6,463 bases of DNA from Selenomonadaceae bacterium (GCA_016286075.1 JAEERZ010000130.1:1-6463); one strand, 5' to 3'; positions 1-6,146 are shown, counted from the first letter of the stretch. The notes: generated by a model from the letters alone, not told the origin. Translations and numbers: made by a program.

Positions 1-69
1 ATGCCTATGGAATAATATGGCAGGGAGCTTCTGGGGCTTACGAGGGCGGATAAAATTGTATATCGTCCA
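1..69 (+). other. Interrupted upstream part of the heptosyltransferase gene
   Basis: Read in the frame of the gene that follows, this stretch gives M-P-M-E, a TAA stop at 13-15, then YGRELLGLTRADKIVYRP, running straight into the ATG at 70. The residues on both sides of the stop resemble the family segment before the EPYVCIA strand (P-hydrophobic-E/Q, then a helix ending in LGL). That suggests the TAA is a nonsense mutation inside a once longer gene, not the end of a different gene. There is no ATG, GTG or TTG in frame between 16 and 69, and no Shine-Dalgarno sequence at a useful distance from 70. The N-terminal half of the family would lie left of the window. A sequencing error at the TAA is also possible. 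Confidence 0.5.
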
Positions 70-618
70 ATGAAGTCCAGACAAATCCAAGAACCATACG
101 TTTGTATAGCCGTTCAAGCCTCTGCCACATGCAAAGCTTGGCTGAATCCGAAGGGTTGGGAGCAAGTGGTTCTTTATTTGAAACAATTGGGTTACCGTGT
201 CTTGTGTATCGATAAGAATCGAGAAGAAACAGATCATGGAAATGTTGTTCGCATGCCTGAAGGGGCGGAGGATTTTACAGGCAATCACCCTTTACACGAG
301 CGTGTTGAACTGTTGGCTTATGCCGATTTCTTCATTGGGCTTTCCAGCGGTCTTTCTTGGCTTGCATGGGCAGCAGACATTCCTGTCATCATGATCAGTG
401 GGATTACGGCGCCCTGGTTTGAGTCTCCCGACGCTTATCGTGTGTATAATCGTTTGGTTTGTCATGGCTGTCACAATGATACGAGTCTTCCGTGGCCGGA
501 GTATGAAAATTGTCCTTATCATAAAGGTACAGAGCGCGCCTATGAATGCTCAAAGCAGATTTCGGCGCAGCAGGTCATGGATATGATTGACATGGTTCGA
601 AGCGAACAAAGTAGTTGA
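70..618 (+). CDS. Autotransporter strand-loop-strand O-heptosyltransferase, C-terminal fragment (probable pseudogene)
   Basis: This is the C-terminal portion of a TibC/AAH-type (BAHT family) glycosyltransferase. Such cytoplasmic enzymes move heptose from ADP-heptose onto serines of autotransporter passenger repeats before export. Visible signatures are EPYVCIAVQAS with the following CKAWLNPKGW (about 8-30), HPLHERVELLAYADFFIGLSSGLSWLAWA (73-101, given as two blocks: HPLHERVELL and AYADFFIGLSSGLSWLAWA), PVIMISG and PWFES (105-119), and a Cys cluster at C131, C134, C148 and C160 within CHGC, NCPYHKGTER and YECSK. The four cysteines match the iron-binding set described for TibC. At 182 residues it is under half the usual length of roughly 400, and the ATG at 70 has no clear ribosome binding site. 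An in-frame stop lies just upstream at 13-15. Family identity is firm; activity of this fragment is doubtful, because the N-terminal domain is not in this frame. Codon use is more A/T-rich than in neighbouring genes, which may reflect acquisition. Confidence 0.85.
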   Translation: MKSRQIQEPYVCIAVQASATCKAWLNPKGWEQVVLYLKQLGYRVLCIDKNREETDHGNVVRMPEGAEDFTGNHPLHERVELLAYADFFIGLSSGLSWLAWAADIPVIMISGITAPWFESPDAYRVYNRLVCHGCHNDTSLPWPEYENCPYHKGTERAYECSKQISAQQVMDMIDMVRSEQSS

Positions 619-661
619 CGCTCGATTCCTTTCCTTAAATTTTTATCTGTGAAGGCAGTTC

Positions 662-670
662 TGCTATACT
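662..670 (+). promoter_or_regulatory. Putative extended -10 promoter for queH
   Basis: TGCTATACT fits an extended -10 element (TG-N-TATAAT with one mismatch). The -35 region at the right distance (about 642-647) is weak, as is common when an extended -10 is present. Transcription would start near 676-678, about 30 nt before the GTG at 709. A TTGACG at 615-620, overlapping the preceding stop codon, is too far away to pair with this -10. It could pair with TAAATT at 636-641 (15 nt spacer) as a second, poorer promoter. Confidence 0.55.
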
Positions 671-694
671 TTTATTCATTACAAGAAATGATAT

Positions 695-701
695 GGAGGG
701 G
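695..701 (+). promoter_or_regulatory. Ribosome binding site that sets the queH start
   Basis: GGAGGGG lies 7 nt before the GTG at 709. It supports that start over the in-frame GTG at 649, which has no such site and lies upstream of the putative promoter. Confidence 0.8.
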
Positions 702-708
702 AGCAGCC

Positions 709-1386
709 GTGAAATTGCTGCTGCATATGTGCTGCGGGCCGTGCTCCTGCTATCCGCTAAAAAAGCTTCGCGCAGACGGAATCGAGCCCGTCGGGTATTT
801 TTTCAATCCGAATATTCATCCGTACCAGGAATGGGATATGCGTCTGAAGACGGCGAAGCTGTTTGCGGAAAAAACGGGAATGCAGATTTTGACGGATGAG
901 ACGTTTCGGCTGCGGGAATTTCTGCATCGCGCTTTGGCGGCGGAAGGGGAGCCAATATTGACGCCGAAGGCGGGGACACAGGAAGAGGCGTCGGAGTTTT
1001 TGGAAGCCTATAGGCCGCAAAAAGACAGACGCTGCAAAATGTGTTATGCGTGGCGGTTGGAGCAGGCGGCAAGGTTTGCGGCGGAAAACGGCTTTACAGC
1101 ATATACTTCAACGCTGTTTTACAGCATCTACCAACAGCATGACGTCATGAAAAGCTTGGCGGAGCGTTTCGCAGCAGTCTATGGCGTGAAATTCTATTAC
1201 GAGGACTTTCGCCAGGGTTGGCAAGAGGGAATCGACATCAGTTTGGAGCTGGGGCTGTATCGTCAGGGATATTGCGGCTGCGTCTTCAGTGAAGAGGAAA
1301 GAAACAGCCGTGCAATGCGGAAAGCGGTCAAGAAGGCGAACCGGGCGCGCAGAAATGAGCGGCAAACGCTTTCTTCTGTTTCTTGA
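709..1386 (+). CDS. queH: Epoxyqueuosine reductase QueH
   Basis: QueH (formerly DUF208) reduces epoxyqueuosine to queuosine at the wobble position of tRNAs with a GUN anticodon, the last step of queuosine synthesis. It is a metal/iron-sulfur enzyme unrelated to QueG. From the GTG at 709 the product is 225 residues, a usual length for the family. Signatures: HMCCGPCSC at 6-14 (paired C8 C9), GYFFNPNIHPYQEWDMR at about 29-45, RRCKMCYAWRLE with C109 and C112, TSTLFYSIYQQHD at about 133-145, and YCGCVFSEEE with C189 and C191. These cysteine pairs are the expected cluster and metal ligands. A longer reading from GTG 649 would add 20 residues unlike the family; it is rejected because a strong ribosome binding site and a promoter lie between the two starts. 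The basic C-terminal tail (about 202-217) could help tRNA contact, which is inference. The next gene starts 22 nt downstream, and queA, the preceding enzyme step, lies in the same apparent operon. Confidence 0.95.
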   Translation: MKLLLHMCCGPCSCYPLKKLRADGIEPVGYFFNPNIHPYQEWDMRLKTAKLFAEKTGMQILTDETFRLREFLHRALAAEGEPILTPKAGTQEEASEFLEAYRPQKDRRCKMCYAWRLEQAARFAAENGFTAYTSTLFYSIYQQHDVMKSLAERFAAVYGVKFYYEDFRQGWQEGIDISLELGLYRQGYCGCVFSEEERNSRAMRKAVKKANRARRNERQTLSSVS

Positions 1387-1396
1387 GATATAGAAT

Positions 1397-1402
1397 GGAG
1401 GG
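1397..1402 (+). promoter_or_regulatory. Ribosome binding site supporting a TTG start for the SpoIID-domain gene
   Basis: GGAGGG lies 6 nt before TTG at 1409. The TTG start gives an intact signal peptide, whereas any later start would remove part of it. Confidence 0.75.
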
Positions 1403-1408
1403 ATTCCT

Positions 1409-2746
1409 TTGATTCGAAATAATGGTTTTTTCTGTGTGTTGAAGACTTTTTGTGTGGCTGTCTCGGTTCTGTTGTTTTCAGGCGTTTGTTTTGCCGCGGT
1501 CAAGGAAACTCGCCCGACGATGGTTCCGGACAAACCTTCGGCGACAAGTCGGGGAAAAACGGAAAAAGTTGAAAAACCGGAACCGCGGGGGCGCGTGCCG
1601 AAGGAAGAACCTGTGATTCGCGTAGGCCTCAGCGAAGGGCAGGCGTCGGCAGTAATCACGGCGGATGATGCCTATGTGATTCGCGATGCGGTTACGGGTC
1701 AAGGACTCGACAAAATTGCGGGCAAGGCGATGACAACGGTTGCCGTCAAGGATCGAAAGTTTGTCGTCAACAACAAAGCGATTTCCGCCCAAAAGATTCG
1801 GTTTTCGATTGCGGATTCTCGGACGGCTCGGTATCTTTCCGTTGCAGGCAGTCAATATCGGGGAGATATTGTCTTAGTGCTGGCGGAAGATAAGACGATT
1901 ACCGTGATCAATGAGGTCAAACTTGATGACTATATTGGCGGCGTGATCTCGGAGGAAATGAGCCCGGAGTGGCCGATGGAGGCATTAAAGGCGCAGGCTG
2001 TGGCGGCTCGGACATTTGCCGTGTATTCGTTGGGCATTCATGACGGGGAAGGTTTTGACGTCTGCGCTACAACCCATTGCCAAGTTTATGGGGGGATTGA
2101 ATCGGAAAGTCCGATGGGGCTTCGCGCGGTTTCGGCGACGCGCGGAGAGATAATGACTTATCAGGGGAAACCGATTTATGCAGCCTTCCATTCCTCTTCC
2201 GGAGGCATGACCGCAGGCAGCGAGGAAGCGGGAGGAAACGCTCTCCCTTATCTAAAGCCGGTTCGCGATCCGCAGGATACTGCAACGCCGAATCGCAATT
2301 GGCAGGTGTCTTTATCTGCCAGGGAGCTTTCGACTAAATTGGCTGCCGCAGGATTTCGGATTGGCAACCTGAAGGCAGTGGAGCTGACGCCGCTGGACAT
2401 CGGGAAAGGCGCTTCGGATCGGTATCCGTCTGGTCGGATCAAGCAGGTACGGTTCATTGGGTCGGTACAGACAGTCGATGTGCCGGGGCCGAAGCTGCGT
2501 TGGATTGTCGGTTTGCCCAGTACGCTGGTTGACGTTCGTCGCGGCACAGGAAAGTCGACGACTCCGAATACGAAAGGAAAGATCGAGTTTTCTGGGTCGA
2601 ATGCCGAGGTCGTATTCGACGGTTACGGCCGAGGGCATGGAATTGGGCTTTCGCAGTGGGGCGCCAAAGCGTTGGCTGCGAAAAAAACGTATCGGGATAT
2701 TTTGAACCATTACTATAAGGATGTGGAGTTTTCATGGCTGTTTTGA
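1409..2746 (+). CDS. Secreted SpoIID/LytB-domain protein (putative peptidoglycan lytic transglycosylase)
   Basis: This 445-residue protein starts at TTG, with GGAGGG 6 nt upstream. Residues 1-29 form a signal peptide: basic start, hydrophobic core, and a likely signal peptidase I site after CFA. A lipobox is not present. A charged, proline-containing linker (about 31-68) follows, then IRVGLSEGQ at 70-78, the usual start of the mature SpoIID fold. The core domain (about 155-290) has LDDYIGGVISEEM (172-184), WPMEALKAQAVAARTFA (188-204), CATTHCQVYGG (219-229) and AAFHSSSGGMT (258-268). E183 aligns with the Glu reported as catalytic in SpoIID, and C219, H223 and C224 sit where a zinc site is known in clostridial SpoIID. 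The family signature GYGRGHGIGLSQWGAKALA closes the domain (405-423). SpoIID degrades denuded glycan strands during engulfment in spore formers. The closest Negativicutes relatives are often non-sporulating, so a role in general wall remodelling is inferred here. It is co-oriented with queH (22 nt upstream) and queA (39 nt downstream). Confidence 0.92.
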   Translation: MIRNNGFFCVLKTFCVAVSVLLFSGVCFAAVKETRPTMVPDKPSATSRGKTEKVEKPEPRGRVPKEEPVIRVGLSEGQASAVITADDAYVIRDAVTGQGLDKIAGKAMTTVAVKDRKFVVNNKAISAQKIRFSIADSRTARYLSVAGSQYRGDIVLVLAEDKTITVINEVKLDDYIGGVISEEMSPEWPMEALKAQAVAARTFAVYSLGIHDGEGFDVCATTHCQVYGGIESESPMGLRAVSATRGEIMTYQGKPIYAAFHSSSGGMTAGSEEAGGNALPYLKPVRDPQDTATPNRNWQVSLSARELSTKLAAAGFRIGNLKAVELTPLDIGKGASDRYPSGRIKQVRFIGSVQTVDVPGPKLRWIVGLPSTLVDVRRGTGKSTTPNTKGKIEFSGSNAEVVFDGYGRGHGIGLSQWGAKALAAKKTYRDILNHYYKDVEFSWLF

Positions 2747-2755
2747 CGGCCTTTT
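2736..2755 (+). terminator. Weak terminator-like hairpin at the end of the SpoIID-domain gene
   Basis: GGCTGT (2736-2741) pairs with ACGGCC (2746-2751), 6 bp including one G-U pair, around a 4-nt loop. It is followed by TTTT at 2752-2755. It spans the stop codon. The stem is short and the T-run brief, so at most it would attenuate readthrough into queA; chance is possible. Confidence 0.25.
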
Positions 2756-2772
2756 GGACGCAAGGATATAAG
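2743..2772 (+). promoter_or_regulatory. Possible internal promoter before queA
   Basis: TTGACG (2743-2748) and TATAAG (2767-2772) each match the sigma-A consensus at five of six positions with an 18-nt spacer. Transcription would start near 2779, only about 7 nt before the queA ATG. That transcript would lack the AGGGG ribosome binding site at 2771-2775. A near-leaderless message or a chance match are both possible. Confidence 0.3.
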
Positions 2773-2785
2773 GGGCATTGACAAG

Positions 2786-3826
2786 ATGCTTTTATCGGAT
2801 TTTGATTATGAACTGCCGGAGGAGCTGATCGCGCAGACGCCGATAGAGCCGCGCGACGCTTCGCGGCTGATGGTGATTGATCCCGTAGAGCGATCGATCG
2901 AGCACCGGCGCTTTTTCGAATTAAGGGAGTTTCTAACTCCGGGAGATACGCTGATTTTCAATGATACGCGCGTTATTCCGGCGCGGCTGATTGGGAAAAA
3001 AGAGCCGACGGGCGCCCGTATTGAAGTGTTTTTGCTTCGCCGTATCGAAGGCGATATTTGGGAAACTTTGGTGAAGCCGGGCAAAAAGGCTCTGCGCGGA
3101 ACGACAATCCGTTTCAGCGACGAGCTTTCCTGCGAGGTGACGGGACACACCGATTTCGGCGGTCGGTTGGTGACCTTCCATTATCAGGGCATTTTCGAGG
3201 AAATACTCGACCGCTTGGGGGAGACGCCTCTTCCGCCGTATATCCATGAAAAGCTCGAAGACCGCGAGCGATACCAGACCGTTTACAGCCGCGAATCCGG
3301 TTCGGCGGCCGCGCCTACGGCGGGACTTCATTTCACGCCCGAGCAGATGGAAAACCTGAAGAACGTCGGCGTCAATCTTGGTTTTTTGACGCTGCATGTC
3401 GGTCTCGGCACTTTTCGCCCGGTCAAGGAAGAGCGCATAGAAAATCATGTCATGCACAGCGAATATTATTCCATCAGCGAGGATACGGCAAAGCTGATTC
3501 GAGAGACGAAGGCGGCGGGAAAACGCGTCGTCGCCGTCGGCACGACGTCGATACGGACCCTGGAATCGGCGGCAGTCGAAAAGAACGAGATTTACGGGAA
3601 ATCGGGAGAGACGAGTATCTTTATCTATCCCGGATATGAATTCAAGATCGTCGACGCCGTCATCACGAATTTTCATCTCCCGAAATCGACGCTGATAATG
3701 TTGATTAGCGCTTTCGCTGGAAGGGAGTTCACGTTGGAAGCGTACAAAGAAGCCGTGAAGGAAAGATATCGCTTTTTTTCCTTTGGAGACGCAATGATGA
3801 TTACGCGTCCGAAACCGGCGATATGA
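2786..3826 (+). CDS. queA: S-adenosylmethionine:tRNA ribosyltransferase-isomerase QueA
   Basis: QueA transfers and isomerises the ribosyl part of S-adenosylmethionine onto preQ1 in tRNA, forming epoxyqueuosine, the substrate of QueH encoded two genes upstream. The 346-residue length is typical and the N-terminus LSDFDYELPEELIAQTP matches the usual QueA start. Further signatures in order: DTLIFNDTRVIPARL (54-68), ETPLPPYI (146-153), AAPTAGLHFT (175-184), LHVGLGTFRPV (203-213), MHSEYYSI (223-230), VGTTSIRTLES (251-261) and TNFHLPKSTLIMLISAFAG (294-312). No family motif appears broken. The ribosome binding site is AGGGG at 2771-2775, 10 nt before the ATG. A strong terminator follows 18 nt after the stop, so the gene closes its operon. 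The transglycosylase gene tgt, often directly downstream of queA in Firmicutes, is absent here. No preQ1 riboswitch was seen upstream. Confidence 0.98.
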   Translation: MLLSDFDYELPEELIAQTPIEPRDASRLMVIDPVERSIEHRRFFELREFLTPGDTLIFNDTRVIPARLIGKKEPTGARIEVFLLRRIEGDIWETLVKPGKKALRGTTIRFSDELSCEVTGHTDFGGRLVTFHYQGIFEEILDRLGETPLPPYIHEKLEDRERYQTVYSRESGSAAAPTAGLHFTPEQMENLKNVGVNLGFLTLHVGLGTFRPVKEERIENHVMHSEYYSISEDTAKLIRETKAAGKRVVAVGTTSIRTLESAAVEKNEIYGKSGETSIFIYPGYEFKIVDAVITNFHLPKSTLIMLISAFAGREFTLEAYKEAVKERYRFFSFGDAMMITRPKPAI

Positions 3827-3844
3827 ATAATTGGCAACATGAAG

Positions 3845-3889
3845 AGGAACGACTATGCAGAATTTTGCTTAGTCGTTCCTTTTTTGTTT
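3845..3889 (+). terminator. Strong intrinsic terminator after queA
   Basis: AGGAACGACTA (3845-3855) and TAGTCGTTCCT (3870-3880) form a perfect 11-bp stem. After a T-T mismatch, GCA (3857-3859) pairs with TGC (3866-3868), leaving a 6-nt loop. The stem is followed by TTTTT at 3881-3885 and TTT at 3887-3889. It separates the queH-queA unit from the cysS unit; no T-run exists for the opposite strand. Confidence 0.93.
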
Positions 3890-3905
3890 GATTTTCGCGT
3901 CCGTG

Positions 3906-3933
3906 TTGCTTTTTTGCCTGCTTTTGATAAAAT
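3906..3933 (+). promoter_or_regulatory. Putative promoter of the small gene-cysS-mrnC-thyX unit
   Basis: TTGCTT (3906-3911) and TAAAAT (3928-3933) are spaced by 16 nt. The TGA before TAAAAT makes an extended -10 (TG-N). The start of transcription would be near 3940, giving a leader of about 33 nt. That is too short to hold a T-box, the usual control for some cysS genes. Confidence 0.65.
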
Positions 3934-3972
3934 AAGAGAGTATTCGGGAAGATTCGAAAAAGGAGATTTTCA

Positions 3973-4233
3973 ATGGAACGACTGAATCGTATCAACGAGG
4001 CGGGGACGGCGTATTTGATCGCCGAGACGGATTTGTCCTCGATCCGGCTGATGGGAGCCGTCGGGCGCAAGTACCGCGAAGCGAAGCAAGCGGCGGAAGC
4101 GGCGCGGGACAATCTTGTGGCCGTGTTCAAGGAGAGCGGCTATACGTTGGAAGAGCTGGCGAATTTGACGATGCCGGACGGGACGCCTGCGTTGGGTTAT
4201 GGAATATTGGACGTTTTGAAGAACGAGGTGTAA
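3973..4233 (+). CDS. Small hypothetical protein upstream of cysS
   Basis: I do not recognise this 86-residue protein. It is very likely real: AGGAG at 3961-3965 lies 7 nt before the ATG, a promoter precedes it, codon use matches the neighbours, and cysS begins immediately after its stop. It has no signal peptide, membrane segment, cysteine or histidine, so it is probably a soluble cytoplasmic protein. The sequence is mostly predicted helix: a first segment (1-30), a charged, Ala-rich amphipathic helix (about 31-54, RKYREAKQAAEAARDNLVAVF) that could form a short coiled coil, then GYTLEELANL (56-65) and a short Gly/Pro-containing tail (MPDGTPALGYG). The GYTLEELA part recalls the start of a helix-turn-helix, but no full domain is visible. 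Its position suggests co-translation with cysteinyl-tRNA synthetase, not a known function. Confidence 0.85.
   Translation: MERLNRINEAGTAYLIAETDLSSIRLMGAVGRKYREAKQAAEAARDNLVAVFKESGYTLEELANLTMPDGTPALGYGILDVLKNEV
4225..4230 (+). promoter_or_regulatory. cysS ribosome binding site inside the end of the small gene
   Basis: GAGGTG matches the anti-Shine-Dalgarno sequence and overlaps the last codons of the preceding gene. Its GAGG core ends 5 nt before GTG 4234, but 14 nt before the alternative ATG 4243, so it favours the GTG start. Confidence 0.6.
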
Positions 4234-5670
4234 GTGGAAAAGATGGCAAGGGAAATCAGGGTTTATAATACGATGTCGCGGCGTAAGGAGGTCTTTTCCC
4301 CGTTAGAGCCGGGAAAGGTGGGCATTTACGTCTGCGGCGTCACGCCGTACAACGACCCGCATATCGGTAATGCGCGCCCCTTCGTGACATGGGACGTGAT
4401 TCGTCGTTTCTTCGCGAAGTGCGGCTATGCGGTGCGCTATATCCAGAATTTCACCGACGTGGACGACAAGATCATCCGCACGGCCAACGAGCAGGGCGTG
4501 ACTTGGAAGGACGTGGCGGACAAATATATCGATGCGTATTTTCAGGTGATGGACGAGCTGAACGTGCGGCGCGCCGACGTGTATCCCCGCGTGTCCGAAA
4601 CGATTCCGGAGATTGTTGAGATGGTGCAGGGGCTCATCGACAAAGGATTTGCCTATGAGCTGGAGGGCGACGTCTATTACAGCGTCGAAGCGTTCAAGGA
4701 TTACGGCAAGCTCAGCGGGCGCAATCTCGACGACATGATGGCTGGAGCTCGGGTCGAGGTTGATGTGCGGAAGAAGAACCCGATGGATTTCGCGCTGTGG
4801 AAGGCAGCGAAACCGGGAGAGCCGTTCTGGGAAAGTCCTTGGGGCAAAGGGCGTCCCGGCTGGCATATCGAGTGCTCGACGATGTCGCTGAAATATCTGG
4901 GAAAGACCTTCGACTTTCACGGCGGCGGCAGCGACCTGATCTTCCCGCACCATGAGAACGAGATCGCGCAGTCGCAGGCGTACTGCGGCGGCACAGACTG
5001 CTTCGCCCGGTATTGGGTGCACAACGGCTTCATCACGATCCACGGCGACAAGATGAGCAAGTCGGAAAACAATTTCTTCACGGTGGCGGAGATCCTCGAA
5101 AAGTACCCGGGCGAGGTCGTTCGCTTCTTCATCCTGCAGACCCATTACCGCAGTCCGCTGGATTTCAGCGACGAGCGGCTGAAGGACGCGCAGGCGGGAC
5201 TTTCTCGCCTTGCGAACGCGAAGGCGAACCTCGATGCGCTCTCTGAAAAAGAAGGAACTTCAGATACGGCGGCGGAGCTGGCGGAAAGCGCGGAGAAAGC
5301 GAGGGACGCCTTTTACGACGCGATGGCGGACGATTTCAATACGGCGCTGGCGATCAGCCATCTCTTTGCCGTGGCAAAGGACGTCAACGTCTATTATAAC
5401 GAGGTCACGAATTACGGCAAATCGTTTGACGCGGCGAATTTCGACCGCGTCCGGGCGGCGTTCGGCGATATGGCGGAAATCATCGGCGTGCTGGAAAAGG
5501 GCGCAGCCAAAAGCGATGAGGACACGGAGATCGACGCGCTGGTGGAGGAGCGTCTTGCCGCCCGCAAGGCGAAGAACTGGGCGCGGGCCGACGAGATCCG
5601 CGATTCTTTGAAGGAGCGGGGCATTATATTGGAGGATTCCGCGACGGGCACGCGGTGGAAACGCGCATGA
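4234..5670 (+). CDS. cysS: Cysteinyl-tRNA synthetase
   Basis: CysS charges tRNA-Cys with cysteine in the cytoplasm using ATP; it is a class I, usually monomeric, zinc enzyme. The 478-residue product is of normal length. It shows YVCGVTPYNDPHIGNARPF (32-50) with the HIGN form of the class I HIGH motif at 43-46, and the KMSKS loop at 273-277. Zinc ligands are expected at C34, C214 (in GWHIECSTM), H239 and E243 (in FPHHENE), with the spacing known from the E. coli enzyme. The C-terminal part (about 350-478) is the helical DALR-type anticodon-binding region, ending in a family-like basic segment (LEDSATGTRWKRA). The chosen start is GTG 4234, directly after the TAA of the preceding gene; ATG 4243 is a credible alternative that would remove three residues. 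The gene ends in a 4-nt overlap with mrnC, suggesting translational coupling. cysE, often just upstream in Firmicutes, is absent here. Confidence 0.98.
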   Translation: MEKMAREIRVYNTMSRRKEVFSPLEPGKVGIYVCGVTPYNDPHIGNARPFVTWDVIRRFFAKCGYAVRYIQNFTDVDDKIIRTANEQGVTWKDVADKYIDAYFQVMDELNVRRADVYPRVSETIPEIVEMVQGLIDKGFAYELEGDVYYSVEAFKDYGKLSGRNLDDMMAGARVEVDVRKKNPMDFALWKAAKPGEPFWESPWGKGRPGWHIECSTMSLKYLGKTFDFHGGGSDLIFPHHENEIAQSQAYCGGTDCFARYWVHNGFITIHGDKMSKSENNFFTVAEILEKYPGEVVRFFILQTHYRSPLDFSDERLKDAQAGLSRLANAKANLDALSEKEGTSDTAAELAESAEKARDAFYDAMADDFNTALAISHLFAVAKDVNVYYNEVTNYGKSFDAANFDRVRAAFGDMAEIIGVLEKGAAKSDEDTEIDALVEERLAARKAKNWARADEIRDSLKERGIILEDSATGTRWKRA

Positions 5671-6140
5671 AGTTCAAGATGAAGCAGCGGCTCGCGGCTG
5701 CTGTTTTCGAGACGGACGAGGAAGGGCGGCTGCAGGAGAAATACGATGGCGTAGACGCGGACGCGCTGCATCCGTTGGTGCTCGCCTACGTCGGCGACGC
5801 TTATTTTCACCTCTTCGTGCGGACGCGTCTCCTGTCTTATACGCAGTCGCAGGTGGATGTCCTGAACCGGTTCGGCGCTCAGATCGTGTCTGCAATTTGG
5901 CAGGCGAAGGCTGTCGAGGCAATCGAGCCGATGTTGACGGAATCCGAGAAGGAGCTTTTCCGTCGCGCGCGAAACGCGCACAGCCGCACACCCCGTGCAT
6001 CGACGGTTCGGGAATATCATATCAGCACGGGTTTCGAGGCGCTGCTGGGAATGTTGTATCTGAAAAAAGAAAACGACCGCCTGCGGGAGATTTCGGAGGC
6101 GGCGTTTCAGGCCATAGCGAAACAAATGATGAAAGGGTAG
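5667..6140 (+). CDS. mrnC: Mini-ribonuclease III (23S rRNA maturation)
   Basis: Mini-III is a dimeric RNase III catalytic domain without the double-stranded-RNA-binding domain; in Bacillus it trims the ends of 23S rRNA. From ATG 5667 the product is 157 residues. Family signatures: HPLVLAYVGDAYFHLFVR (35-52), where D44 matches the catalytic Asp; QIVSAIWQA (72-80); RRARNAHSRTPR (99-110); and YHISTGFEALLGMLYL (117-132), where E124 matches the second catalytic acid. The ATG overlaps the cysS stop as ATGA, with GGTGGA upstream as a modest ribosome binding site. An in-frame GTG at 5655 would add four residues and cannot be excluded. The N-terminal 28 residues are charged and longer than in Bacillus MrnC. 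The gene's usual place between cysS and thyX supports the call. Confidence 0.95.
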   Translation: MKFKMKQRLAAAVFETDEEGRLQEKYDGVDADALHPLVLAYVGDAYFHLFVRTRLLSYTQSQVDVLNRFGAQIVSAIWQAKAVEAIEPMLTESEKELFRRARNAHSRTPRASTVREYHISTGFEALLGMLYLKKENDRLREISEAAFQAIAKQMMKG

Positions 6141-6146
6141 AGGATC

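Noticed and set aside
619..708. preQ1 riboswitch or terminator in front of queH
   Set aside because: No hairpin/pseudoknot pattern typical of preQ1 aptamers and no GC stem with a T-run was found.
1469..1498. Lipoprotein signal in the SpoIID-domain protein (Cys at residue 27)
   Set aside because: The residues before C27 (S-G-V) do not fit the lipobox; a signal peptidase I site after CFA fits better.
1108..1659. 183-codon open frame on the - strand
   Set aside because: Antisense to the end of queH and the start of the SpoIID-domain gene; no ribosome binding site or domain evidence.
2933..3676. 247-codon open frame on the - strand
   Set aside because: Antisense shadow of queA, with no recognisable domain.
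3934..3972. T-box or other leader control for cysS
   Set aside because: The leader from the putative promoter is only about 33 nt, too short for a T-box, and no T-box sequence or antiterminator is visible.
4303..5145. 280-codon open frame on the - strand
   Set aside because: It lies wholly inside cysS on the opposite strand, has no family-like motifs, and reflects the G/C-rich codon pattern of cysS.
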